A DNA stretch of 48,655 bases from Xanthobacteraceae bacterium (GTDB taxonomy: Bacteria > Pseudomonadota > Alphaproteobacteria > Rhizobiales > Xanthobacteraceae), in assembly GCA_030037645.1 (NCBI GenBank), contig JASHQI010000041.1, positions 1 to 48,655 of the forward strand. Reading direction: 5' to 3'. Under the pieces are notes generated by a model, which was not told where the DNA came from, ran no database searches, and worked only from the letters and a program-made list of their open reading frames with translations. Position numbers and translations under genes: made by a program. This document shows, piece by piece, positions 1-7,949 of the stretch; position 1 is the first letter of the stretch; every line of letters starts with the position of its first letter.

Positions 1-244
1 TCCGTGAAATGACCGCCCTGTTCATAGCCAATGGTTCCGCGAAAAGGCAGTATCATTGTCGGCTTTCTCCGCCCGTTCGCGGGTGCTATAGGGCGCGCGC
101 CGAACTCCCGTCAGTCGAATTCTCGGTTGGCGATGTCCGCGCCCGAGAACAATTCCTTTGAGGGCGCGCGGAAGAATCCATTCCACCGCGCCCGACAGTG
201 TTCTGTTTCCGGTCGGCCCAAACAAGCACGGACCAGAGATCCTA
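1..244. other. Left-edge stretch without a convincing gene
   Basis: I find no coding region that I can support here. Short open frames exist on both strands but none shows a recognisable domain, ribosome site or signal peptide. The stretch ends at the TA dinucleotide (243-244) that forms the left target duplication of the adjoining insertion sequence. Whatever gene the left flank belongs to lies outside the window. Confidence 0.5.
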
Positions 245-270
245 GAGCATGACTGTTTTATTCTGAAGCG
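245..270 (+). repeat. Left terminal inverted repeat of the IS630 element
   Basis: Twenty-six bases starting GAGCATGACTG and ending TTCTGAAGCG, matching the reverse complement of 1265-1290 at 21 of 26 positions. The stop codon of the transposase frame (258-260, minus strand) lies inside this repeat. Confidence 0.88.
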
Positions 271-824
271 TATCCTGCATTGGCAAGGTAGTTGGCGCAT
301 TCTTGCGGGGTGAAGCATTCGAGCAGGGCGCCGATGCGTTGCCATGTGGCTTCGACGGTGCGCTCGGCGGCTTTGCGCAGGAGCGTCTTGAGCTTGGCGA
401 AGACCTGTTCGATCGGGTTGAGGTCGGGACTGTAGGGCGGCAGGAAGAACAGCTTAGCGCCGGCGGAGCGGATGGCGCGGCGCACGGCTTTTCCCTTGTG
501 GCTGCCCAGATTGTCGATGATGACGATGTCGCCGGGCTTAAGCGCCGGCACCAGGACCTGCTCGATATAGGCGAGGAAGCTTTCGCCATTGATCGGGCCG
601 TCGATGACGCAGGGTGCATCGATGCGGTCGCGGCGCAGTGCGGCCAAGAAAGTCAGTGTCCGCCAGCGGCCATAGGGTGCTTTGGCGACCAGCCGCTGAC
701 CGCGCGCCGCTCGGCCATGGCTGCGGGTCATGTTGGTCTTGGCCCAGGTCTCGTCGATGAAGACCAGGCGGGAAGGATCAAGCCGCCCTTGGTATTTTCT
801 CCACTGTGCCCGCCGCCGCGCCAC
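258..824 (-). CDS. IS630 transposase, DDE catalytic frame (orfB)
   Basis: This frame holds the catalytic RNase-H-like DDE domain. The three acidic residues are visible: the first D in VFIDETWAKTNM, the second in VIIDNLGSHKGKAVR, and the E in SPDLNPIEQVFAKLK. Similarity to the family extends upstream of the given start to the A8 run near 857-864, so the natural product is probably a fusion with the helix-turn-helix frame made by a +1 type frame change there. The coordinates give the portion from the first possible GTG start. The stop codon lies inside the left inverted repeat, which is common in compact insertion sequences. I infer transposition at TA sites from the TA duplication. Confidence 0.85.
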   Translation of the reverse strand: MARRRAQWRKYQGRLDPSRLVFIDETWAKTNMTRSHGRAARGQRLVAKAPYGRWRTLTFLAALRRDRIDAPCVIDGPINGESFLAYIEQVLVPALKPGDIVIIDNLGSHKGKAVRRAIRSAGAKLFFLPPYSPDLNPIEQVFAKLKTLLRKAAERTVEATWQRIGALLECFTPQECANYLANAGYASE

Positions 825-1239
825 GTCGGGTCGATCCTGCTCGCTGGCGTGCAGACTTTTTTTTGAAGCTGATGCCCTCGTGCTCGAAGAAGTGCCAGAC
901 CGCGAAGTGGCTCACCTTGATGCCGCGCACCGCGAGCTCGGCGCCGAGCGCCCGCAACGTGATGTCCGGCTTCTCGGCAAGCCGAGCCAAAAGCCACGCC
1001 CGCTCGCCCGCTAACGCAAACGGCCGGCGGCCACCCACCTTGTAGGCCGCAGCGCTGCCGGTCGCGCGGAACCGCTGCGACCACTTCACCACGCTGGCAA
1101 CGCTGACCTTGAACGTCGCCGCCACCGCCCGGCAGCTCTCACCAGCCGCAACCGCCGCAACAACTCGCTCACGCAGATCAAGCGAATAGGCTCGGGCCAT
1201 CGGATGCTGGCCTCCTGTCCAGCCAGCATCTTGAATCAT
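778..1239 (-). CDS. IS630 transposase, N-terminal frame (orfA)
   Basis: This frame encodes the DNA-binding half of the transposase: a winged helix-turn-helix region recognisable from segments such as DLRERVVAAVAAGE and RAVAATFKVSVASVVKWSQR, then a second helix-turn-helix part ending in HEGISFKKK. After the lysines the frame leaves family similarity and runs on to an out-of-frame stop at 778. A probable internal start is the ATG giving MARAYSLDLRERVV, at 1200. The A8 run (plus-strand T8 at 857-864) is where the reading frame must change to continue into the DDE domain. It is either a programmed frameshift, as is known in several IS630 elements, or a one-base insertion: seven A's would fuse the two frames into FKKSLHASEQDRPDVARRR. 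Confidence 0.85.
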   Translation of the reverse strand: MIQDAGWTGGQHPMARAYSLDLRERVVAAVAAGESCRAVAATFKVSVASVVKWSQRFRATGSAAAYKVGGRRPFALAGERAWLLARLAEKPDITLRALGAELAVRGIKVSHFAVWHFFEHEGISFKKKSARQRAGSTRRGAAAGTVEKIPRAA

Positions 1240-1264
1240 ATTCGCGCCCAGGCGGGAATCCCCA

Positions 1265-1290
1265 CGATTCAGAAAAAATCAGCCACGCTC
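1265..1290 (-). repeat. Right terminal inverted repeat of the IS630 element
   Basis: Read on the minus strand it begins GAGCGTGGCTG and ends TTCTGAATCG. It pairs with 245-270 and is followed by the TA duplication at 1291-1292. Confidence 0.88.
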
Positions 1291-1292
1291 TA

Positions 1293-1329
1293 GAGCCCGG
1301 TTTTGACTCCATCAAAACCGAAAAGGCTC
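1293..1329. repeat. Palindromic repeat abutting the IS element
   Basis: The sequence GAGCC..GGTTTTGA, a short loop, TCAAAACC..GGCTC forms a long hairpin; the core CGGTTTTGA / TCAAAACCG is perfect. The insertion sequence entered at the TA directly in front of it. It has the look of the short palindromic elements scattered through genomes of this group. Confidence 0.7.
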
Positions 1330-1331
1330 TG

Positions 1332-1406
1332 GAGCGTGATCCGGACAAAGCCTGCCCTCGGACTTGATCCGAGGGTGGACACCGGGTTTTCGAGAAGATC
1401 ACGCTC
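1332..1406 (+). repeat. 75-bp dispersed palindromic repeat, copy 1
   Basis: The element has terminal inverted repeats GAGCGTGATC (1332-1341) and GATCACGCTC (1397-1406) and an inner hairpin CCCTCGGA / TCCGAGGG (1355-1362, 1368-1375). An inverted copy of exactly the same length lies at 6451-6525 and differs at only about 6 of 75 positions. Compact size, terminal inverted repeats and dispersal suggest a non-autonomous mobile element (MITE-like). Confidence 0.82.
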
Positions 1407-1466
1407 AAACAACAGACCCAAACGGGGCGACGATTCGAGATCGATCAAGCGCTCGTGCGGTGAGCG

Positions 1467-1919
1467 CTACGATTTGACCATATGGAACAACACGCCGAGC
1501 ACGGATTGATCGGCGCCGGACGTGGGCGTCGTTTGGCTGATGAAGTCAAAAATCTTGCCGTCCTTCAGTCCGTATTCGGCGAGTTTCCGGACCCTTCGAT
1601 TCTTGTCGAAATAAACGGCGATCACGCGTTGATCGGTGATTCGGGTCGGCATGAAGGAGATCGGCCGTTCGGCGCGCTCCGAGATGTAATAAAACGCCTC
1701 ACCGCTGACCGTGGCGACCGTTGACGGGGTGCCGAGCACGATGAGCACCTGTTCCTGAGATGCGCCAAGCGGGATTTGCTCGAGCGCGCCATCAGGCAAC
1801 ACATATCCGCGCTGAAATGTCTCTTCGAAACAGCCGCCGAGGCTGAGGCCGAGCAACAGAATCGCCACGCAGGCTGCTGCGCGACTCCTGCCAGCGCTTT
1901 GGCCGCCTATGCCCCACAT
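1467..1919 (-). CDS. bamE: Outer membrane protein assembly factor BamE (SmpA/OmlA lipoprotein)
   Basis: A lipoprotein of the BAM complex, which folds beta-barrel proteins into the outer membrane. From the proposed start (150 aa) there is a basic n-region, a hydrophobic stretch and a lipobox ending LSLGGC, so the mature protein would be lipidated at that Cys. The family core follows: GALEQIPLGASQEQVLIVLG (the helix-loop of SmpA/OmlA), a TPSTVATVSGEAFYYIS strand, and VIAVYFDKNRRVRKLAEYGL. The frame stays open up to 2060, but the longer N-terminus would precede the signal peptide, so I prefer the ATG at 1919; an intermediate start cannot be excluded. It is divergent from the cytochrome chaperone gene at 2035, an arrangement familiar in Bradyrhizobium relatives. 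A 7-bp hairpin (1448-1468) overlaps the stop codon. Confidence 0.88.
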   Translation of the reverse strand: MWGIGGQSAGRSRAAACVAILLLGLSLGGCFEETFQRGYVLPDGALEQIPLGASQEQVLIVLGTPSTVATVSGEAFYYISERAERPISFMPTRITDQRVIAVYFDKNRRVRKLAEYGLKDGKIFDFISQTTPTSGADQSVLGVLFHMVKS

Positions 1920-2034
1920 CCCTTGCACCGCCTTGCGTCCACGCGCCGCCTGCCGTACCCCCAAAACTGACGATAGGCAATTCGCCATCGACCGACCGAA
2001 TTCAGGGACTTTATCAGGGACTTGTGCTATCCCT

Positions 2035-2589
2035 ATGATCCTAACGATGTTTCGGCGCAACTCTCATAATCGCACAATCGGCGCGCTCTATGGCGCTATC
2101 GTGGCGCAGGCTCGGTCGGCCGCTTTTTACGCGGACTACGGGGTGCCCGATACTGTGGAGGGTCGATTTGACCTGATTGTCCTTCACCTCGTGCTGGTGT
2201 TGCATCGGCTGGGGCGAGACGACGATGCCGGCCGAAGCTTCGGTCAGAGTCTGTTCGACGCATTTTGCCGCGATCTTGATGACAACCTCAGGGAGATGGG
2301 CGTGGGGGACCTCGCCGTACCGAAGAAGATGCGGCAATTCGCGGAGGCCTTTTACGGTCGGCAGACCGTCTATCTTGCCGCTCTTGCTGCGTCGGACCGG
2401 CGGGACTTTGAGAAGGCGCTCGCGCGCAATATCTTTGAGCCTGCAGGTGTCGAAATGGGAGCGGCCGCGCTAGCGCGTTATGCGCGCACTGCTTTGCAGA
2501 GGCTCGATGCCCAGGAGGACGGCGCCCTCATACGCGGCGAGGTCGTCTTTCCCAATCCCAAAGAAGCCTATGACAATGCGGCAGCGTAG
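2035..2589 (+). CDS. Ubiquinol-cytochrome c chaperone family protein (CBP3/UQCC1-like)
   Basis: About 184 aa, matching the small all-helical family related to mitochondrial CBP3/UQCC1, which helps assemble cytochrome b of the bc1 complex. Characteristic stretches are LYGAIVAQARSAAFYADYGV near the N-terminus, GRFDLIVLHLVLVLHRL, and FCRDLDDNLREMGVGDLAVP followed by KKMRQFAEAFYGR. Two ATG codons four codons apart (2035 and 2047) are both usable; the open frame reaches back to 1909 but that would overlap the divergent bamE region. The 3' end overlaps the start of the DUF177 gene by 20 nt, so translation of the two is probably coupled. The function in bacteria is inferred from the family. Confidence 0.85.
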   Translation: MILTMFRRNSHNRTIGALYGAIVAQARSAAFYADYGVPDTVEGRFDLIVLHLVLVLHRLGRDDDAGRSFGQSLFDAFCRDLDDNLREMGVGDLAVPKKMRQFAEAFYGRQTVYLAALAASDRRDFEKALARNIFEPAGVEMGAAALARYARTALQRLDAQEDGALIRGEVVFPNPKEAYDNAAA

Positions 2590-3154
2590 ATCAGATAAAA
2601 CCATTCCAACGCCTTGGCACGCTCCGGTGGCGCTTGCGGATATTGTCGAGGCCGGTCAGCACTTCGATCTGGTCGCTGACGGGGACGTGCGCACCGCTGT
2701 GAGCCGGCTGGCGGGCTTGCGTGATCTGCCTCGGCTCGAGGCGAATTTTGACGTGACGCGACACGGCGCGGAGGGGCTCCATGTCGTCGGTCGGGTATCG
2801 GCGACAGTGGGGCAAAATTGCGTGGTCACGCTGGAACCGCTCACCAATGACGTCGAAGAGGAGGTGGACCTGCTGTTTATGCCGCAGCAACCGGCGCACG
2901 CGAAATTGAATCCGTTGGAGGATTCGGAGGAGAGGACGCGAAAAGCACCGTCCGAGGCAAACTGGGGCGGACCGGAACCCCTGATCGACGGGGTCGTCGA
3001 CCTCGGCGCAGTTGCCACCGAGTTTCTTATCCTCGGGCTTGATCCATACCCGCGTAAGCCGGGAGCAGTTTTCGAGCTACCACAGGACTTCAACACGAGG
3101 GAGGGACCATTCGCGGTCCTTGCAGAATTGACGAAGGGTCGCAATGGTCATTGA
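2570..3154 (+). CDS. DUF177 (YceD-like) domain protein
   Basis: A 194-aa protein of the DUF177/YceD family. These proteins are commonly encoded beside rpmF or plsX and have been linked to 23S rRNA metabolism; the exact role is not established here. Visible landmarks are LEANFDVTRHGAEGLHVVGR and VTLEPLTNDVEEEVDLLF (the conserved centre where Cys-Val-Val-Thr precedes the acidic strand), an acidic linker, and the C-terminal DLGAVATEFLILGLDPYPRK. Start ATG at 2570, or 2576, inside the end of the preceding gene. No rpmF lies in the 87-nt gap before plsX. Confidence 0.85.
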   Translation: MTMRQRRSDKTIPTPWHAPVALADIVEAGQHFDLVADGDVRTAVSRLAGLRDLPRLEANFDVTRHGAEGLHVVGRVSATVGQNCVVTLEPLTNDVEEEVDLLFMPQQPAHAKLNPLEDSEERTRKAPSEANWGGPEPLIDGVVDLGAVATEFLILGLDPYPRKPGAVFELPQDFNTREGPFAVLAELTKGRNGH

Positions 3155-3241
3155 TCGCAGCCGTGTCGGGTCGCTGAACCGCTGTCTTGCCTTGCTGCCT
3201 CGCCCGCAGATTGCTCGGGCCTAGGACCAAACGGTCATTCG

Positions 3242-4297
3242 ATGGCACACAAGGTCCGCTTTGCGCTCGATGCGATGGGAGGAGACCATGGTCCGGCCGT
3301 GGTCGTCGCCGGTGCCAATCTGGCGTTAGCCGCACATCCGGAAAGCGAGTTTCTCTTTTTCGGAAATAAGATGCTCATTGGCCCACTTGTTGACGCGCGC
3401 GCCGCGCTCAAGCAGGTCTCGCGGATCATCCATACCGACATCGCCGTCCGGATGGAGGACAAGCCGAGTCAAGCCTTGCGTTACGGGCGCTGGAAATCCT
3501 CGATGTGGCTTGCGATCGACGCGGTCAAGAAAGGCGAGGCCGACGTCGTCGTGTCGGGAGGCAATACCGGCGCACTCATGGCCATGGCGAAGTTCGCGCT
3601 CAAAACGCTTCCCGGTATCGAGCGGCCTGCGATTGCTGCTTTGTGGCCGACATTGCGCGGCGAGTCGATCGTGCTTGATCTCGGTGCCTCAATCGGCGCC
3701 GATGCCGAGCACCTCGTGAATCTCGCCGTGATGGGCGCCGCAATGGCGCGCATCCTGCTCAGTCTCGAGCGACCGACGGTCGGCCTGCTCAATATCGGGG
3801 TGGAGGAGGTCAAGGGTCTTGAACCGGTGCGCGAGGCTGGTCGAATCCTGCGTGAGGAGAAAATGCCCGGTCTCGACTATCGGGGCTTCGTCGAAGGCGA
3901 TGACATCGGCAGGGGTAAAGTCGACGTGGTCGTCACGGAAGGCTTTGCCGGCAACATTGCGCTCAAGACGGCCGAGGGCACAGCGCGCCAAATCGGCGAA
4001 TACTTGAAGGGCGCCATGACTCGCTCGCTGGGCGCAAAGATCGGTTACTTGTTCGCGCGCTCGGCGTTTCGCCAATTGAAGGAACGCATGGACCCGCGCC
4101 GCGCCAATGGCGGCGTGTTTCTCGGTCTCAACGGTATCGTCCTCAAAAGCCATGGCGCTGCAGACGCTGAAGGCTGCGCGGCCGCCATTGGGCTTGGATA
4201 CGGCGTCGTGCGCGATGAGCTGCTGGCCAAGATAACGGCAGCAATCGGACGCCCCGGCAAGGCGCAACGACAGGCGCTGGGCGGAGCTGCCTCGTGA
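3242..4297 (+). CDS. plsX: Phosphate acyltransferase PlsX
   Basis: PlsX converts acyl-ACP and phosphate into acyl-phosphate, the donor for PlsY in phospholipid synthesis; it is a peripheral membrane enzyme. The 351-aa length is normal. Conserved features include [14 protein letters not shown] at the N-terminus, [14 protein letters not shown], and [17 protein letters not shown] in the C-terminal half. It overlaps the next gene by four bases (GTGA), so plsX and fabH are probably co-translated, linking membrane lipid and fatty acid synthesis. ATG start at 3242; the gene lies 87 nt after the DUF177 gene. Confidence 0.96.
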   Translation: MAHKVRFALDAMGGDHGPAVVVAGANLALAAHPESEFLFFGNKMLIGPLVDARAALKQVSRIIHTDIAVRMEDKPSQALRYGRWKSSMWLAIDAVKKGEADVVVSGGNTGALMAMAKFALKTLPGIERPAIAALWPTLRGESIVLDLGASIGADAEHLVNLAVMGAAMARILLSLERPTVGLLNIGVEEVKGLEPVREAGRILREEKMPGLDYRGFVEGDDIGRGKVDVVVTEGFAGNIALKTAEGTARQIGEYLKGAMTRSLGAKIGYLFARSAFRQLKERMDPRRANGGVFLGLNGIVLKSHGAADAEGCAAAIGLGYGVVRDELLAKITAAIGRPGKAQRQALGGAAS

Positions 4298-5271
4298 GCG
4301 TTCGCCGCTCGGTCATCGTGGGCTGCGGCAGCTATCTGCCCAGTCGGGTCCTCACCAACGACGAACTCGCGAGCAAAGTCGATACGTCCGACGAATGGAT
4401 CGTGCAGCGAACCGGCATCCACGAGCGTCGTATCGCCGCTCCGGGCGAATTAACGTCGCACATGGCCACCCAGGCAGCGCGTGCCGCGCTCGCTCATGCC
4501 ACAGTCGACGCGCAATCCATCGATCTCATCGTTCTCGCAACGTCGACGCCGGACAATACATTTCCCGCGAGCGCCGTTTCGGTACAAGCCGAACTCGGCA
4601 TCGTCCATGGTGCCGCCTTCGATCTGCAGGCTGTGTGCTCCGGCTTCGTCTATGGGTTGGCGACGGCGGATGGGCTGATCAAGTCCGGTGCATTTTCCCG
4701 CGCGCTGGTGATCGGCGCGGAAACCTTCTCGCGCATTCTGGATTGGACCGATCGCAGCACCTGCGTGCTGTTTGGGGACGGCGCAGGTGCCGTTGTGCTC
4801 GAGGGGCAAATGGAGCCGGACAACCGCGAGGGGCGCGGCATCCTGACTGTCCGTTTGCGCTCCGATGGCCGGTACAAATCGAAGCTTTATGTGGACGGTG
4901 GACCGTCCTCGACCGGAACTGTCGGTCATTTGCGCATGGAGGGTCGCGAAGTATTTCGCCACGCCGTGGCGATGATCAGCGATGTGGTCGAGGAAGCCTT
5001 CACGACCACCGGCTACACGGCAAAAGACGTCGATTGGTTCATTCCGCATCAGGCCAATAAGCGCATCATCGATGGGTCCGCGCATAAGCTCGGCATTTCG
5101 CCGGAGAAGATCGTCATGACCGTTGACCGGCACGGCAACACTTCTGCGGCTTCGATTCCACTCGCAATCGCCGACGCGGTTGCCGACCGCCGTATCAAGC
5201 GTGGCGATCTGCTCTTGCTCGAAGCCATGGGCGGAGGCTTCACCTGGGGCGCCGCCTTGGTGCGCTGGTGA
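4294..5271 (+). CDS. fabH: 3-oxoacyl-ACP synthase III (FabH)
   Basis: FabH condenses acetyl-CoA with malonyl-ACP to start type II fatty acid synthesis in the cytoplasm. The 325-aa thiolase-fold protein shows the full catalytic triad: Cys115 in DLQAVCSGF, His252 in [12 protein letters not shown] and Asn282 in [11 protein letters not shown]. The C-terminal [14 protein letters not shown] is typical. It starts with GTG in a 4-base overlap with plsX. The order plsX-fabH-ihfA is standard in alphaproteobacteria. Confidence 0.97.
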   Translation: MSVRRSVIVGCGSYLPSRVLTNDELASKVDTSDEWIVQRTGIHERRIAAPGELTSHMATQAARAALAHATVDAQSIDLIVLATSTPDNTFPASAVSVQAELGIVHGAAFDLQAVCSGFVYGLATADGLIKSGAFSRALVIGAETFSRILDWTDRSTCVLFGDGAGAVVLEGQMEPDNREGRGILTVRLRSDGRYKSKLYVDGGPSSTGTVGHLRMEGREVFRHAVAMISDVVEEAFTTTGYTAKDVDWFIPHQANKRIIDGSAHKLGISPEKIVMTVDRHGNTSAASIPLAIADAVADRRIKRGDLLLLEAMGGGFTWGAALVRW

Positions 5272-5386
5272 GCCCAGGGGGCCGTTGCGAAGCCTGGTTG
5301 ACCCCGCTTGAACAAGCTAATATCCTTGATAATTCAGTACGATATCTTGATCGACAGCGGATCGACCACCGCGCGCGGGGCTGACG

Positions 5387-5695
5387 ATGACGGGAAAGAC
5401 TGTTACACGTGCGGATCTGTGCGAGGCGGTCTATCAGAAAGTCGGGCTGTCGCGTACCGAATCCGCCACACTCGTAGAACTGGTGCTTAAGGAAATTACC
5501 GATTGCCTGGAGCGAGGCGAAACGGTCAAACTCTCGTCGTTCGGTTCGTTCGTCGTGCGCAAGAAAGGCCAGCGAATCGGCCGAAATCCCAAGACCGGCA
5601 AGGAAGTGCCGATCTCGCCGCGACGCGTCATGGTGTTCAAGCCTTCCGCCATCCTTAAGCAGCGTATTAATTCTGGGCCAGACGGCGGCAAGTAG
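5387..5695 (+). CDS. ihfA: Integration host factor subunit alpha
   Basis: A 102-aa DNA-bending protein of the HU/IHF family that forms a heterodimer with IHF-beta. Visible are [20 protein letters not shown] at the N-terminus, the beta-saddle [20 protein letters not shown] with the DNA-intercalating proline in the arm, and the C-terminal [10 protein letters not shown]. It lies 115 nt after fabH, so it may have its own promoter there, and is followed 24 nt later by a MerR gene. This pairing with MerR is conserved in the order. Confidence 0.95.
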   Translation: MTGKTVTRADLCEAVYQKVGLSRTESATLVELVLKEITDCLERGETVKLSSFGSFVVRKKGQRIGRNPKTGKEVPISPRRVMVFKPSAILKQRINSGPDGGK

Positions 5696-5719
5696 CGACG
5701 CCCCGCGGGGAGTTGGGCA

Positions 5720-6274
5720 TTGGAAAAGGCTCCGGACGCATTCCGTACCATCAGCGAGGTTGCCGACGAAATCGATGTTCCGCAGCACGTATTGCGGTTC
5801 TGGGAGAGCCGCTTTGTTCAGATCCGGCCAATGAAGCGCGGTGGCGGCCGGCGCTACTATAGGCCGGACGACGTGGATTTGCTGCGCGGCGTGCGCCATC
5901 TACTTTACGGCGAGGGTTACACCATTCGCGGCGTCCAGCGCATTCTGCGCGATGAGGGCGCGGCCTTTGTGCAAAATGTCTGGCGTGTCGGCGCCGTGCA
6001 GCCATCCCCTCAGTCGGAGGACGATCGCGACGATTCTGGCGAGGCCGCTGAGCCGAATCTGTCGGTATTTGATTTTTCGTCGTCTTCCGGTCGGGGACGC
6101 ACGGTCGCCGAGCACCAAGTTGACCGTCGTGAGCCGACCATTGCGCCGCCGGTGGCCATCGAGCAGTCAACACGGCATAGCTTGGCGGCCGACGACAGGT
6201 ATAAATTGCAGACGACGCTCAACGAGCTGGTCGAATGCCGGCGACTTATCGAGACCGTGCTTCGGCAAAGTTGA
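5720..6274 (+). CDS. MerR family transcriptional regulator
   Basis: A 184-aa regulator with an N-terminal winged helix-turn-helix of the MerR type: [20 protein letters not shown] is the recognition region and [20 protein letters not shown] the wing and linker helix. The middle (about residues 90-145) is low-complexity and Ser/Asp rich, and a short helix near the C-terminus ([17 protein letters not shown]) may mediate dimerisation. There is no cysteine pattern for metal sensing. It starts with TTG; a GGGGAG ribosome site precedes it and no ATG suits. Its position after ihfA is conserved in Rhizobiales; the target genes are unknown. Confidence 0.87.
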   Translation: MEKAPDAFRTISEVADEIDVPQHVLRFWESRFVQIRPMKRGGGRRYYRPDDVDLLRGVRHLLYGEGYTIRGVQRILRDEGAAFVQNVWRVGAVQPSPQSEDDRDDSGEAAEPNLSVFDFSSSSGRGRTVAEHQVDRREPTIAPPVAIEQSTRHSLAADDRYKLQTTLNELVECRRLIETVLRQS

Positions 6275-6735
6275 ATATCGGCTTGCCGTCCGGGTTCAGG
6301 CACATGGATATATCGCCATGATCGAGCACCCGCACTGCATCAGGGAAGCATTGCATCTGAGAAGAAGAATCGCAGCCGCGACGAGGGTCTGTCTACTCTG
6401 GAGCGCAATCGTTTCAACTTGAATCGATTTGGCGCGCAGGCGTTTTGATGGAGCATGATCTTTTCGGAAAACCGGTGTCCACCCTCGGATCAAGTCCGAG
6501 GGCAAGCTTTGTCCGGATCATGCTCTAATCGAGCGCGATGGGAATCCTCAGTTGCGGTCTGTTTGGGCTGCGCTTCGCTCTCTCAAGTGAGACACTTCAA
6601 GTCCATTGCGTGACACGGCGGCGCATCCCCAGGTTTCGGCGATTTTCTTCGATGATTCTACTGGACGGCGAATGAGCCGCCATTTACACTCAGGGCGCGA
6701 TCTTTCCCGATCGGCGGCGTTAGGACCGATTGATC
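6275..6735. other. 461-nt intergenic region with a dispersed repeat
   Basis: No supported gene. It contains the inverted copy of the 75-bp repeat at 6451-6525. Several short in-frame stretches exist but none resembles a protein. The region marks the change from conserved housekeeping order to accessory genes. Confidence 0.6.
6451..6525 (-). repeat. 75-bp dispersed palindromic repeat, copy 2 (inverted)
   Basis: Terminal repeats GAGCATGATC (6451-6460) and GATCATGCTC (6516-6525) with the same inner hairpin as the copy at 1332-1406. On the minus strand it aligns with copy 1 without gaps, with about 6 differences in 75. The sequence continues TA directly after its right end. Confidence 0.82.
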
Positions 6736-7413
6736 ATGGACAGTATCGTGACGCTACCGCTCCAGCCCCGCGATGAGACATTCGGCTATCTGTGTCGCCG
6801 GTGCCTGAAGTGTTGCCATCACAAAAGCATCCAACTCAATCCTTATGAGGTCGCGCGGCTTGCGCGCAATCGCGGGCTGACCACGAGCGCATTTCGCGCC
6901 GCCTGTACCAAGGATGGCGCCGGATTAGCGCTGCGACAAACAGAAAGCGGAGCGTGCGTGTTTCTGGGCAGTGAAGGCTGCACCGTGCATCCGGATCGTC
7001 CCCTGGTATGTAGGCTCTATCCGCTGGGGCGTATTGTCGACGCCGACGGCACGGAAAAATTCTGTCACGTCGAGCCACATCCACAATCGCGCGGAGAATT
7101 TACTGGTGACGGCACGATCGCCGACTTTCTCGTACAGCAGGATGCCCATCCTTTCATGCGGGCGGCTGATGACTATTACTTCTGGCTATGCGCGGCCCTC
7201 GACTGCATCGACGAGGCGGGGTACGGCGAGTCAGCAAATATTCCCGCCGACGCCGAGGACGTCGCCCACGACCTGCTCGATATGGATGCCGCTATCGCAA
7301 GGCATTGTGGAGAGGCCAAAGTCGCGGAACCAACGGATATCGAAGCGCGCAGAGAACTGCACGTGACGATTCTTTACCAACAGCTGGGGGCGGACCACAG
7401 GAGGACGCCATGA
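6736..7413 (+). CDS. YkgJ-family cysteine cluster protein
   Basis: A 225-aa protein with the YkgJ cysteine cluster: CRRCLKCCHH near residue 25, then further cysteines in ACVFLGSEGCTVHPDRPLVC and a later Cys before His. Such proteins are thought to bind zinc or an iron-sulfur cluster; no enzymatic reaction is assigned with certainty. The start is the ATG at 6736; a TTG two codons earlier is less likely. It overlaps the next gene by the four bases ATGA, a strong sign that the two are made together. This coupling to a His- and Gly-rich secreted protein and a downstream barrel protein is the unusual point; the cluster could in principle act on a metal or on the neighbouring protein, which is inference only. 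Confidence 0.87.
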   Translation: MDSIVTLPLQPRDETFGYLCRRCLKCCHHKSIQLNPYEVARLARNRGLTTSAFRAACTKDGAGLALRQTESGACVFLGSEGCTVHPDRPLVCRLYPLGRIVDADGTEKFCHVEPHPQSRGEFTGDGTIADFLVQQDAHPFMRAADDYYFWLCAALDCIDEAGYGESANIPADAEDVAHDLLDMDAAIARHCGEAKVAEPTDIEARRELHVTILYQQLGADHRRTP

Positions 7414-7949
7414 GTGAACGTGACAAGAGTGATCGAAAGACGCCGGACACAGGGCCAGCGGGTCAGCAAGCGACGACGACCGTGCTGCTCGCTGCGGCCT
7501 CTCTGCTCAGTACGTCGCTTGGAGTGGCGGCTGCGACGCCCGTCGCGCCGTCGGGACCGGGCACTGAGGCTTCAAGCGGTCAGAATGCCGGCGCAATCAG
7601 ACCCGGCGGGCAAGACATTTTGCTGGCATTGGATGTCAAGACCAATGTTCCACCTCCCCATGTCCACGTCCATGTTTCACCTCCCCACGGCAACGCGGTT
7701 GTGCCGCCCGATGGGCTCGATTACGGCCATACCAAGCCAACCGAGAGCTATCGCTATCTGGGAAATAAACAAATTCAAAAAGTTCGGGAATCCCAGCACA
7801 CTAGACGCAATCCAAGCGCCCAATTGAAGCTTGGCGACATCAATGAAAAGTCCAACAAATCCAATGTTAGTTTTAGTTTTGGCAAGACCAAGCAGCCCAA
7901 CAAAGCAAGTCTCATCGGCGACGGCGGCAATGGCGGCGACGGTAAGTGA
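7410..7949 (+). CDS. Unknown exported His/Gly-rich protein
   Basis: I do not recognise this 179-aa protein. It starts at the ATG overlapping the YkgJ stop, with GGAGG just upstream. After a charged N-terminus comes a hydrophobic segment (TVLLAAASLLSTSLGVAAA) that could be a signal peptide or anchor. Next is a Pro/His-rich centre with HVHVHV between two PPH motifs, encoded by a short nucleotide repeat, then a basic Asn/Ser/Lys-rich part (NVSFSFGKTKQ) and a Gly-rich tail (GDGGNGGDG). Just after its stop, a neighbouring frame continues with a similar Gly-rich peptide (GNQGDGGFGRTDGH), and degenerate copies of the NVSFSFGKTKQ-coding segment follow. So the present stop may result from a frameshift in a once longer repeat protein. 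Confidence 0.6.
   Translation: MSERDKSDRKTPDTGPAGQQATTTVLLAAASLLSTSLGVAAATPVAPSGPGTEASSGQNAGAIRPGGQDILLALDVKTNVPPPHVHVHVSPPHGNAVVPPDGLDYGHTKPTESYRYLGNKQIQKVRESQHTRRNPSAQLKLGDINEKSNKSNVSFSFGKTKQPNKASLIGDGGNGGDGK

Larger units (their letters stand above)
245..1290 (-). mobile_element. IS630-family insertion sequence, about 1,046 bp
   Basis: The element is bounded by TA at 243-244 and TA at 1291-1292, the target duplication expected for IS630/Tc1-mariner transposons. The ends form imperfect 26-bp inverted repeats (245-270 and 1265-1290, 21 of 26 positions matching), each starting GAGC. Inside, on the minus strand, are two overlapping frames that together encode a complete helix-turn-helix plus DDE transposase. 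Both ends and the catalytic residues are present, so the element looks structurally complete; whether it is active depends on the frame change at the poly-A run (plus-strand T8, 857-864). It sits directly against a palindromic repeat at 1293-1329. Confidence 0.93.

Noticed and set aside
303-866. Plus-strand frame inside the IS element
   Set aside because: It is the antisense of the DDE transposase frame.
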